A DNA stretch of 64,000 nucleotides from Pseudomonas huaxiensis. GTDB lineage: Bacteria; Pseudomonadota; Gammaproteobacteria; Pseudomonadales; Pseudomonadaceae. Shown one piece after another: positions 25,843-33,585 of the stretch; the first letter of the stretch is position 1, and the number at the start of each line of letters is the position of its first letter. Under the pieces are notes generated by a model that ran no database searches, was not told the DNA's origin, and worked only from the letters and a program-made list of their open reading frames with translations. The position numbers and the translations under genes are program-made. The stretch is from positions 1 to 64,000 of the forward strand of contig NZ_QKVL01000017.1 of NCBI RefSeq assembly GCF_003231275.1, read 5' to 3'.

Positions 25843-26529
25843 ATGACCTTTGACGCTAACATCTACGCTGAAGCCTATTACCAAAACATCCTGCCCTCGC
25901 CGGGCAACGATTATCCAAGACTCAAAGCCTGGGAGTTCCTTTACGAGTACATCTGGAACGAATCCCGTGCTAACTGGGCTGACCTCATCTCAGAGGATCA
26001 GATAGAGACCACTGCGCTACACATTGGCTTCTACCTAGCGAACTGGGGAATGTTTCGCGGCTCATCAGGGCTTTTGCAGAATAGCAACCTAGATCTGATG
26101 AAGGCTTTAGCCAAGCTTCTGTTTGAAGGTCAAGGTCCCAACTTGTTGGAGCTTTCTATGGATGATTTCGCCCCAGGCGCCCCGAAACTGGCATACCATC
26201 AGACGTTGATGGACTCAGTACTGGGCTCCATGGAATCGTTAGCATCTAACGTCTCTTGGACTGCTACTCTCAAGACGAAAATTCTGATGGGGGTCTGGGG
26301 AGAATGCCCGGCACTTGACCGTTTTTACATCGCGGCTTGCCGTGATTTATTTCCCCGACGTCCCTTCATAACCGCCGCCAGCGGGAAGGGACTTACCGCT
26401 TTGGCCGGCGTGGTTCGGGAGCTAAGCGCCCCCACCTTGCATCTAGAAACAGGACGTCTAAAACTCCCATACCCCACTGCTCGAGTTATGGACATGGCGC
26501 TATTTCAATACGGATTAGAAATCGCGTAA
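25843..26529 (+). CDS. Uncharacterised 228-aa protein of the ATPase-nuclease island
   Basis: I do not recognise this family. ATG 25843 (MTFDANIYAEAYY) is preferred; the frame is open from 25762, inside the end of the ATPase gene, and those extra residues look non-native. The protein seems soluble and mostly helical, with a conserved-looking core TTALHIGFYLANWGMFRGSSG, then TKILMGVWGECPALDRFY. No signal peptide, membrane segment or metal-binding cluster is evident. It begins 53 bases after the ATPase stop, on the same strand and with the same AT-rich composition, so it is likely part of the same unit. The function is unknown. Confidence 0.75.
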   Translation: MTFDANIYAEAYYQNILPSPGNDYPRLKAWEFLYEYIWNESRANWADLISEDQIETTALHIGFYLANWGMFRGSSGLLQNSNLDLMKALAKLLFEGQGPNLLELSMDDFAPGAPKLAYHQTLMDSVLGSMESLASNVSWTATLKTKILMGVWGECPALDRFYIAACRDLFPRRPFITAASGKGLTALAGVVRELSAPTLHLETGRLKLPYPTARVMDMALFQYGLEIA

Positions 26530-26665
26530 TTAAACACCCCCGTTATTTTTAGAAGTATATAATGACTACTCTTGCCGGTATTTTCTTGTCTTGTCAGGCT
26601 CGAGGCGGCCAAAAGTAGCGGCCTACTCCATAAATAAGTCCGCCCCATTTCCCATAGGAGCAAGC

Positions 26666-27205
26666 ATGGATTGGAAGTTCTTGATCACAACGGCAATTGC
26701 AGTATTTGCACTTGGTATTTCTTGGAAGGCACGGCGAGAGGTCAGGCAGGCATCGAATGCAACTTTTGATTTACAGAAACGCCTGGAGCAATACGAGCAC
26801 TTCCCCATCATCAAAGTTTCTGTTATGCCAGAAAATGATCGCGTCAGGGTTGATGTTGCTAACATAAGCCCCAGAAATAGTGTTTCGTCATTCAAGGTTA
26901 AGTTAATTCTTCGTATATCTGCTGGAAATAATACATTCAGTGTAGTGAAGGAAGACTATACTTATCTTGGTGGCCTTATCAGTCCGAATAGTGTGGAGTG
27001 CATCTATCCAGATGAAATAAATGAGTGCATTGCTCACGCGCTTCCAGTATTAAGTAAATACCCTGCAGGGCAAAATCATTTTGTCTTGCGTGCATATGTA
27101 GAATGCACTCCTCCATATAATAATTCGGAAAATATACACGTAAATAACGCTGGGTATTTTGCGCTCAGCAATGGAACTCTTGTACTCACAGACTCGCCAC
27201 GCTAA
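26666..27205 (+). CDS. Small single-pass membrane protein, unknown function, of the island
   Basis: This 179-aa protein starts at ATG 26666 behind a near-ideal AGGAG site 5 bases upstream; the frame is open from 26591 but that part lacks a start signal. Residues about 4-22 (WKFLITTAIAVFALGISW) form one membrane helix. A short coiled coil (VRQASNATFDLQKRLEQYEH) and a beta-rich cytosolic domain with VDVANISPRNSVSSF follow. The gene is markedly AT-rich, more so than the two before it. It lies 136 bases after the previous gene. Membrane-anchored partners are common in defence loci, but nothing here proves that role. Confidence 0.72.
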   Translation: MDWKFLITTAIAVFALGISWKARREVRQASNATFDLQKRLEQYEHFPIIKVSVMPENDRVRVDVANISPRNSVSSFKVKLILRISAGNNTFSVVKEDYTYLGGLISPNSVECIYPDEINECIAHALPVLSKYPAGQNHFVLRAYVECTPPYNNSENIHVNNAGYFALSNGTLVLTDSPR

Positions 27206-27325
27206 AGCATTAAGGCGTTGCAGATCCGATCTTATCCTGCCTTTATGAATACATGCAGCGTCGCAGGCCAGGTTTTGTGTTGGACTAGTGGCGTTCGCTT
27301 CAGGCCGTTTTCTGTAGATCATCAC

Positions 27326-27351
27326 AGGCAGCTTTTGACCGTAAGCTGCCT
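27326..27351. terminator. Dispersed hairpin element with 8-base loop (copy 3) between convergent genes
   Basis: AGGCAGCTT (27326-27334) pairs with AAGCTGCCT (27343-27351) around the loop ttgaccgt. It sits in the 215-base gap between the end of the island and the end of the LysR gene, where a two-way terminator is expected. The design matches copies at 8364 and 23778. Confidence 0.6.
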
Positions 27352-27420
27352 TTCAAGAGCCACCACTTCCGACCCATAGCTACCGGCAACAAAAACAGTG
27401 CCCGTTTCAAACTACTTGCC

Positions 27421-28314
27421 TCAGCGATCGCCCGCACGCAGATAGTCATGCAATTGCTCGCCCAGCACTTCAAACGTGTGGACGATCCGTTTGATCTTGC
27501 GCAGGTCACTGTGCATCGCGATCCACACATCGACCTCGAAGCCGAAACTGTCTGGTAGTACTTCCAGCAGCCCATGGTCTGCCGCGATCCGCGTTGGACA
27601 GAGACCGAAGCCCAACCCCGCTTTCAGCGCAGCAAGTTGCGCAAGGTGGTTATCGGCGGCGATCGTGAACTGCTGGTCAGCTTCACACAGGCCGGCTTCG
27701 ACTAACCGACGCAGGTCGGCGGAGCGCCTGTCCGGCCCGATCAGCGGCCGTTGGCGCAGGGCCGGCAAGCTGGCTGGTTTGCCGTAGCGTTGCAGGCATT
27801 CGGCGCTGGCATGGATGCCGATCTGCAAGCTACCTACGCGACGCGCCACGATATCGGATTCCACGGGCCGCACCAGGCGCACGGCGATATCCGATTGCAG
27901 CCTGGAAATGTCCTCTAGTGCGTCGCCTATGCTCAGCTCAAGTTTCAGGTCTGGGTGGCAGTGATGGAAGCTGCGCAATAATCCGGGCAGTACCTCGACA
28001 CCCAGCAATTCGCCACACGTCAGTCGCACCGTGCCATGGCCCACCGATGTTTCAGCGCTGGCCATACGGGTAAAGGCTTGCGCGGCGAGGTCCATGGCCT
28101 CGACATGCTCGATCAGGCGCTGCGCACCGCTGGTAGGTGTCAGGCCAGAAGGCGTGCGGGTGAACAGACTTAGCCCGAGCGCCTGCTCCAGATGATCAAG
28201 GCGCCGGCGCGCGGTGGCCTGTGCAATGCCCAGTAGCTTTGCAGCGCCGCTCAGGCTGCCTGAACGCAGCACTGCGAGGAATACTCGCTGGCTCTCCCAT
28301 TCAAGTCCGCTCAT
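27421..28314 (-). CDS. LysR-family transcriptional regulator
   Basis: This regulator is 297 aa when started at ATG 28314 (MSGLEWESQRVFLAVLRSGS). The frame extends upstream to 28479, but the added residues overlap the GFA gene region and do not match the family. The N-terminal winged HTH reads LSGAAKLLGIAQATARRRLDHLEQALG; the usual Ser/Thr-Val after the recognition helix is altered to ATAR. The effector domain includes GTVRLTCGELLGVEVLP and ends with the LRKIKRIVHTFEVLGEQL helix. It is divergent from the GFA-domain gene 105 bases away and probably regulates it. Confidence 0.9.
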   Translation of the reverse strand: MSGLEWESQRVFLAVLRSGSLSGAAKLLGIAQATARRRLDHLEQALGLSLFTRTPSGLTPTSGAQRLIEHVEAMDLAAQAFTRMASAETSVGHGTVRLTCGELLGVEVLPGLLRSFHHCHPDLKLELSIGDALEDISRLQSDIAVRLVRPVESDIVARRVGSLQIGIHASAECLQRYGKPASLPALRQRPLIGPDRRSADLRRLVEAGLCEADQQFTIAADNHLAQLAALKAGLGFGLCPTRIAADHGLLEVLPDSFGFEVDVWIAMHSDLRKIKRIVHTFEVLGEQLHDYLRAGDR

Positions 28315-28419
28315 AAATTCTTGACCAACCGTTGCTCCTTTTTTGCTCTTCTGCCCAACCTCACGAAGAGGGATCATGCGTCCCGAACTTTTCCGGGCGT
28401 CATTGTAAGGAGTCAACGC

Positions 28420-28851
28420 ATGAGATTCACCGGTCAGTGCCGATGTGGACACGTCGTCATCGAAATCGAAGCGCAGCAACTACCGCCGCTGTATGCATGC
28501 CATTGTCTGAACTGCCAGCGCTGGAGCGGCAGCGCGTTCGGTCTGCACATGCTGTGCGAGGCTTCGGGGGTACAGGTAACGGGTGAGACGGCCACCTACA
28601 GGCATGAGTACCATGGACAATCTTCCACGCAACATGCATGCGGCGTATGCCATACCCGATTGTTTAATGAGACCACCGCAGCGCCAGGCATGCTCGTGGT
28701 ACGGGGCGGCGTGCTAGAAGGCGCGGAGCGATTCGCGCCAATTGCTCATATTTGGACACGCCGCAAGCAACCGTGGCTGGTACTGCCGGAAGGGGTTGCG
28801 CAATGGGAGGAAAGCCCAACGCCGGAGGAATTCTCCAAGGCGTTGGGGTAA
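28420..28851 (+). CDS. GFA/CENP-V-domain zinc protein
   Basis: This protein is 143 aa from ATG 28420, with TAAGGAG ideally placed upstream. It shows the zinc-binding pattern of the GFA fold: CRCG near the N-terminus (C8-x-C10), CHCLNCQRWSG (about residues 25-35), and CGVCHTRLF at about 73-81. Family members include glutathione-dependent formaldehyde-activating enzyme, but most small bacterial versions like this are uncharacterised, and a specific reaction should not be assumed. It is divergent from the LysR regulator. Confidence 0.88.
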   Translation: MRFTGQCRCGHVVIEIEAQQLPPLYACHCLNCQRWSGSAFGLHMLCEASGVQVTGETATYRHEYHGQSSTQHACGVCHTRLFNETTAAPGMLVVRGGVLEGAERFAPIAHIWTRRKQPWLVLPEGVAQWEESPTPEEFSKALG

Positions 28852-28934
28852 ATGCACGCACTGCTATCAGGATAAGAACCCGCGTTGTAGCAATGTCTGG
28901 TTTTACAGCGTGGCGGCACAGCTCTGCCAAGCCG

Positions 28935-29882
28935 TCAGGCTGGAATGATCCGCGTCCAGAACCGGGTGTACTGCTGGAGCCTGACAGGCAGCGAAAGCGC
29001 CACAGCGCTCAACGCCACGTCGATATTGTTCAACGGATAAGTGCCGGAAACGCTCAAGTGGCTCACCTCAGGCGCGCACCCGAGGTACCCCGGACGATAG
29101 CGCTGCAGCTCGTTGATCAACTGACCCAGGCTCCAGTCATCCACTGTCAGACGCCCTTGAGACCAGGACTCTTCGTCCGCTCTCGGGGGACGGGCGTCCA
29201 ACACGCCCTGACGATCAAAAGTGACCGAATGCCCCGCAGTGATGACGGCTTCGCTGACCTGAGTTCCAGCACGGACAGCGACGGCATGTTCATAAACACT
29301 CAAGCGGGTTTGCCCCTCCCGTTCGAGTACCGCAAAGCGAGTGCCGAGCGCGCGCATATCGCCTTGGGCGCTGCGCACGATAAAAGGCCGAGGGTCTTTG
29401 CCGGTAACCACATGGATGTTCCCGGACCTCAGGATCAGCAAACGCGTGCCGGCATCAAAAGCCACGTCCACTGCAGTGGAGGTGTCCAGCACCAGCACGG
29501 TGCCGTCAGACAACCGCTCCCGGCGCTGCTCACCGGTGGCGGTACGCAGGTCAGCCATCCACACCGGTGCGGAATTGATCCCCCGCCAACCCAACGCCCC
29601 CAACCCCGCGCCAAGCACCAGGCCGCCGAGAAGATTGCGGCGGCTCACTCCCGCGCCCTGCAAGTTGACCTGCTCCATGACCTGCCAACCCAGTTGCTGT
29701 GGCACTTTGCCAATATGCGTCTGCAACGAGGTGAGGTGTTGCCAGGCCCATTGATGCTCAAGGCGGTCGCCATGCCAGGCCTTCCATTGCATCTGCAGGG
29801 CCGGGTCGTCAGGGTTGGCGCACATCTGCGCGAACCATTGGGCCGCATCGCGCAGGGCCTGGCGTTTAGGGTCAACGCTCAC
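28935..29882 (-). CDS. FecR-type anti-sigma/sigma regulator (set C)
   Basis: This membrane regulator has 315 aa and starts with GTG at 29882, overlapping the sigma stop by 4 bases (GTGA). The N-terminal anti-sigma part has WKAWHGDRLEHQWAWQHL; the membrane segment is VSRRNLLGGLVLGAGLGALGW, with twin arginines; the periplasmic FecR domain contains GEQRRERLSDGTVLVLD. The Gly-Thr pair for self-cleavage is present (RALGTRF, about residues 180-181). Unlike sets A and B, its receptor is not downstream but divergent at 30579. Confidence 0.92.
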   Translation of the reverse strand: MSVDPKRQALRDAAQWFAQMCANPDDPALQMQWKAWHGDRLEHQWAWQHLTSLQTHIGKVPQQLGWQVMEQVNLQGAGVSRRNLLGGLVLGAGLGALGWRGINSAPVWMADLRTATGEQRRERLSDGTVLVLDTSTAVDVAFDAGTRLLILRSGNIHVVTGKDPRPFIVRSAQGDMRALGTRFAVLEREGQTRLSVYEHAVAVRAGTQVSEAVITAGHSVTFDRQGVLDARPPRADEESWSQGRLTVDDWSLGQLINELQRYRPGYLGCAPEVSHLSVSGTYPLNNIDVALSAVALSLPVRLQQYTRFWTRIIPA

Positions 29883-30394
29883 AAAGGGTTATCCATGACG
29901 AACAGCAAGCAATGCTCGGTTGCGCGAGCCATGTATTTGGTGACCGAGCTGACGGAAATCTGCAACTGCTCGGCAATCTGCGGGTAGGTCAGTCCCTGCA
30001 ACTGCGACATCAAGAACGCCGCTTTAGCCCGCCTGCCCAAGCCGTCGAGCATCCGGTCAAGCGCCTGCAAGGTCTGCAAGATGATCAACCGCTCTTCGGC
30101 AGATAGCTCAAAAGATTCCGGCTGACGGGCCAGCACTTCCAGATAGGCGCGCTCCACGGATTGGCGGCGAAAACTGTCAATCATCACCCGCTTGGCGACG
30201 GTGACCAGGAAGTGCCTCGGCTCGCTGAGCGTGGCCGCTACCGGCTGACGGTGCTCGGCGAGCAGGACGCGCAAAAACGTGTCCTGCGCGAAGTCAGCCG
30301 CCTGCTGCGAACAGCCCGTTCGCTTGTGTAGCCAACTCACCAACCAACGCTGATGATCGCTGTAGAGCGTTTCTACTGGATTGCGGGTAGACAT
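29879..30394 (-). CDS. FecI-type ECF sigma factor (set C)
   Basis: This ECF sigma factor is 171 aa from ATG 30394 (MSTRNPVETLYSDHQRW); the longer frame to 30484 runs through the presumed promoter region. Region 2 is AADFAQDTFLRVL, and region 4 is KAAFLMSQLQGLTYPQIAEQLQISVSSVTKYM. It is coupled to FecR C and probably drives the divergent receptor gene. Confidence 0.9.
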   Translation of the reverse strand: MSTRNPVETLYSDHQRWLVSWLHKRTGCSQQAADFAQDTFLRVLLAEHRQPVAATLSEPRHFLVTVAKRVMIDSFRRQSVERAYLEVLARQPESFELSAEERLIILQTLQALDRMLDGLGRRAKAAFLMSQLQGLTYPQIAEQLQISVSSVTKYMARATEHCLLFVMDNPL

Positions 30395-30504
30395 GAACGT
30401 GCTAATGCGTAGATAAGAATGAGTCGCAATATATTCAAATGAGCGACTCGCGGCAATGCGCTTCAGCCGTAATGGCGATGGCAAAAAAATTCTGAAGGGC
30501 GTTG

Positions 30505-30531
30505 TCGGTTTCCCGGCAGCACTGCGACTCC
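30505..30531 (+). promoter_or_regulatory. Candidate ECF-sigma promoter of receptor C
   Basis: GGTTT (30507-30511) is followed after 13 bases by CGACT (30525-30529), about 50 bases before the receptor start. A similar GGTTT...CGGCT arrangement, with a gap one base shorter, precedes receptor B at 10971-11000. It is a candidate FecI-type -35/-10 pair, based only on this likeness. Confidence 0.35.
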
Positions 30532-30578
30532 CTTAGCAGAAACTCAAAAAATGCCTGCACCCGCCAACAGGAGACAAC

Positions 30579-33065
30579 ATGCTGTACATCCCCTCAAGCC
30601 CACGCAAGAGTGGCCTGAAAGCCCCAAGCACGCTCACCCTCGCGATACTCGGCGCCTCGCTCTTGATGGTCGCCCCCGTGATGACTCACGCCGCCCAACC
30701 CCCTTCCTCGCAGGGCGAAGCCCAGCAAAAGAACTTCGCCATCGGCGCGGGGCCACTGGTCACGGTGTTGAACCGGTTTGCTACCGAAGCGGGCGTCGTA
30801 CTGTCGTTTGACACGGCCCTGGCCCAAGGCAAACAAAGCCCGGGCATCAACGGACGCTACAGTGTCGCGCAGGGTTTTTCGGCGTTGCTTGCCGGCTCCG
30901 GATTACAGGCGATTGCCGGTGCGAATGACGTCTACGTGTTGGTGCAGGCTGCGCCGGCGGGAAGCGTTGAGCTCGGGGCAACCAGCATTTCGGGTACACG
31001 CCTGGGGCAGACAACCGAGGGGACGGGTTCCTACACCACGGGCACCACCAGTACATCTACCAAGATGAACCTGTCGCTTCGTGAAACGCCGCAATCCGTC
31101 TCGGTGATTACACGTCAGCAGATGGACGATCAGGGCTTGACCACGGTGCAGGATGCGGTCAGCAAAACACCGGGACTGACCATGCAGAAGGTCGGGCCAG
31201 AGCGCTACACCTTCTTCGCGCGAGGCTTCCAGATCGACAATCTGATGTACGACGGGCTGCCGACGTCCATTACCAACGCCGCCGATGCGATAACGCCGGC
31301 TAACCTCGCCATGTATGACCGGGTCGAAGTGACTCGCGGCGCAACCGGCCTTGTCCAGGGTGCGGGTAATCCTTCTGCGGCTATCAACCTGGTACGCAAG
31401 CGACCCACTGCAGAGCCCCAGGCCAAGGCCACTGTGAGTGCCGGTAGTTGGGACAACTACCGCAGTGAACTCGATGTATCCGGTGCTTTGAACGAGAGCA
31501 AAACCTTACGCGGCCGAACTGTAATCACCTATCAGGACCGCAAAAGCTATATGGACAGCGTGGACAAGGAGCACAGCCTGTTCTACGCCGTCGGCGATAT
31601 CGACCTTAGTAACAACACCACGGTAACGACTGGTATTTCCTATCAGAATGAGAATAACGACGTCGCCTGGAACGGCCTGCCCAGTGCCGCCAACGGCGCC
31701 GACCTGGACTTGCCGCGCTCGCGCAGTTTCGCAGGTGACTGGGAGTACTGGGACAAGCGCACCCGAATGCTGTTCGTGGATGTTGAACACCGTCTGGACA
31801 ATGACTGGAAAATTCGTCTGGCCGGCAGCAAAAGCTGGTCGGAGCAGGACTACCTGGGCAGCTATCCCGGTCGGCTGACCTCCAATCTGAGCACCCTCAG
31901 CATCCGCGCAAGCGGCGGCAGTGCAGAAGACACCCAAAGCAGCTACGACTTCTTCGCCAACGGGCCATTTCAGTTATTTGGCCGGACCCATGAACTTGTT
32001 GTAGGCGCTAGCCGGCGTGTCGACAACTACTTCCTGAACAGCTCGACCGTCAGCAACGTTGCGACCAACATTGACCCCTACACCTTCGACAGCAGATCAA
32101 CCGCCAAGCCATCGCTGGATATCCATGCCGTTGGGGACAAGCGCGAAACCAAACAGGAAGGGATCTACTCGACCGCCCGGTTGAACATCACCGACCGTCT
32201 GCGATTTATCGCCGGAGCCCGTCTGGACTGGTTCGAGTACATTTATGACTATGACTTCCGGGGCAGTATGTCCACTACCCAGGCCAAGGCTACCCGCCAC
32301 CCAACCCGATATGCCGGCGCGCTTTACGACCTGGATGACAATCACACCGTCTACGCCAGTTACACCGACATCTTCCAGCCACAAACCTATCGCGACACGG
32401 CCAACAAGCTTCTGGAGCCGGTCGAGGGCGAGAACTACGAAATTGGCCTCAAGGGCGAGTATTTCAACGGCGCACTGAACGGCAGCGTGGCGCTGTTTGA
32501 AATCATTCAGCGCAACCGTGGCACGTCCGTAAGTGACCCAACCACTTGCTCGACCTATCCGCAAAGCAGTTGCTATGAAGCAGCGGGCAAGGTCAGAACC
32601 CAAGGCATTGATATCGAACTCAGCGGCGCTATCACCCCCGACTGGCAATTGGCAGCGGGCTACACGTTCTCGCAAGCGGAGTACCGCAAGGATCAAGCCA
32701 CCTACCAGCGCGGCGATCTGTATGACACCGACCTGCCTCGCCATCAGTTCAAGTTGACGACCATGTACAAGCTACCTGCTCAGTTGGACCGGTGGCGTGT
32801 GGGTGGCAGCTTCTACAAGCAAAGCTCGGTGTTCAACAAAGGCACAACCGCAGGCGTGCACTACGAAATCGACCAGCCGTCCTACTACGTGGTTGACCTG
32901 ACTGCGGGATACCAGGCATCCCGCCAACTGGATATCCGCTTTGCGCTGAACAACCTGCTGGACAAGAAGTACTATCAGACCATCTCGCAAAACACATCAA
33001 GCTGGCCTACAGCGTTCTATGGTGATCCTCGTAATTTCCAGATTACAGCGAGTTACGACTTCTAA
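30579..33065 (+). CDS. TonB-dependent siderophore receptor with STN signalling domain (set C)
   Basis: This outer-membrane receptor and transducer has 828 aa, with an AGGAGA ribosome site before ATG 30579. After a signal peptide ending near VMTHAAQ comes the STN domain (about residues 50-120: FAIGAGPLVTVLNRFATEAG, LLAGSGLQAIAG). The plug has ETPQSVSVITRQQMDDQG and FFARGFQIDNLMYDG, and the barrel ends in ITASYDF. It is divergently transcribed from its sigma/FecR pair, which needs a separate sigma-dependent promoter and differs from the two operons at 3170-12569. The ligand is not known. Confidence 0.93.
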   Translation: MLYIPSSPRKSGLKAPSTLTLAILGASLLMVAPVMTHAAQPPSSQGEAQQKNFAIGAGPLVTVLNRFATEAGVVLSFDTALAQGKQSPGINGRYSVAQGFSALLAGSGLQAIAGANDVYVLVQAAPAGSVELGATSISGTRLGQTTEGTGSYTTGTTSTSTKMNLSLRETPQSVSVITRQQMDDQGLTTVQDAVSKTPGLTMQKVGPERYTFFARGFQIDNLMYDGLPTSITNAADAITPANLAMYDRVEVTRGATGLVQGAGNPSAAINLVRKRPTAEPQAKATVSAGSWDNYRSELDVSGALNESKTLRGRTVITYQDRKSYMDSVDKEHSLFYAVGDIDLSNNTTVTTGISYQNENNDVAWNGLPSAANGADLDLPRSRSFAGDWEYWDKRTRMLFVDVEHRLDNDWKIRLAGSKSWSEQDYLGSYPGRLTSNLSTLSIRASGGSAEDTQSSYDFFANGPFQLFGRTHELVVGASRRVDNYFLNSSTVSNVATNIDPYTFDSRSTAKPSLDIHAVGDKRETKQEGIYSTARLNITDRLRFIAGARLDWFEYIYDYDFRGSMSTTQAKATRHPTRYAGALYDLDDNHTVYASYTDIFQPQTYRDTANKLLEPVEGENYEIGLKGEYFNGALNGSVALFEIIQRNRGTSVSDPTTCSTYPQSSCYEAAGKVRTQGIDIELSGAITPDWQLAAGYTFSQAEYRKDQATYQRGDLYDTDLPRHQFKLTTMYKLPAQLDRWRVGGSFYKQSSVFNKGTTAGVHYEIDQPSYYVVDLTAGYQASRQLDIRFALNNLLDKKYYQTISQNTSSWPTAFYGDPRNFQITASYDF

Positions 33066-33101
33066 GGCGATACCATACGGCTGCGCCGGCGCCGCGATTG
33101 A
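33066..33101. other. Short spacer after receptor C
   Basis: These 36 bases follow the receptor stop and hold no recognisable terminator before the small palindromic element that begins at 33102. Confidence 0.4.
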
Positions 33102-33164
33102 GTAAACGGGGACGCATTGATATTTGACCGGCCGCAGCCAAAAAAATAATTCCGTCCCCTTTAC
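33102..33164. mobile_element. 63-bp palindromic mini-element
   Basis: The ends GTAAACGGGGACG (33102-33114) and CGTCCCCTTTAC (33153-33164) are inverted copies apart from one extra base. The inside is A/T-rich with a GGCCGCAGCC core. Elements with GGGGAC...GTCCCC ends are scattered in Pseudomonas genomes. This copy ends a few bases before a truncated DinB-family reading frame, so it marks a breakpoint. Confidence 0.5.
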
Positions 33165-33454
33165 GGCAATTGCTGTTCTCAAATATCCGCGAACTTTCAG
33201 CACATCGCGTTTGGCTCGATCAGGTAATTGTCGAGTGGTCCCGCTCCCTTACAGACCCGGATCTGGATCACATGCTCAATTACACAAGCATGAAAGGAGT
33301 CCCCGCAGACAAGAGCTTTTATGGCTTGGTCATGCATTTCTTCAACCACCAGACTCATCACCGGGGACAAGTCACTACGTTGCTTTCACAAGCGGGTGTC
33401 GACGTTGGTGATACTGATCTGGTTGGGCTCATTCCTTCCGGGCCGCGCACATAG
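33165..33454 (+). pseudogene. C-terminal remnant of a DinB-family protein
   Basis: The frame reads IRELSAHRVWLDQVIVEWSR and later YGLVMHFFNHQTHHRGQVTT, ending DTDLVGLIP. The HxxxHxxG-like HFFNHQTHHRGQ is the metal-binding C-terminal signature of DinB/YfiT-like four-helix proteins. The N-terminal half, with the first histidine, is absent; the reading frame starts right after the palindromic element at 33102-33164. It is most likely a deletion remnant. Confidence 0.75.
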
Positions 33455-33500
33455 TCGAAAGAACCAGCGTCAGGTCTATTGCCAGTCGGTTCAACCGCTT

Positions 33501-33578
33501 GGGGCCCTTCGCGAGCAAGCTCGCTCCTACAAAAACTCACACCCCGGTAGGAGCGAGCTTGTCCGGGCGACGGGCCCC
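33501..33578. repeat. REP pair (inverted) between DinB remnant and ligase gene
   Basis: GGGGCCCTTCGCGAGCAAGC at 33501, continuing to CTCGCTCCTAC (33530), is a typical Pseudomonas REP. GTAGGAGCGAGCTTG at 33547 begins an inverted second copy ending GGGCCC. The 16 bases between them complete a REP doublet. It lies at the 3' end of the acyl-CoA ligase gene and may stop transcription. Confidence 0.85.
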
Positions 33579-33585
33579 TACTCTT

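Noticed and set aside
30411..30430. Possible Fur box before sigma C (GATAAGAATGAG)
   Set aside because: Only the first half resembles the consensus; not strong enough to list as a site.
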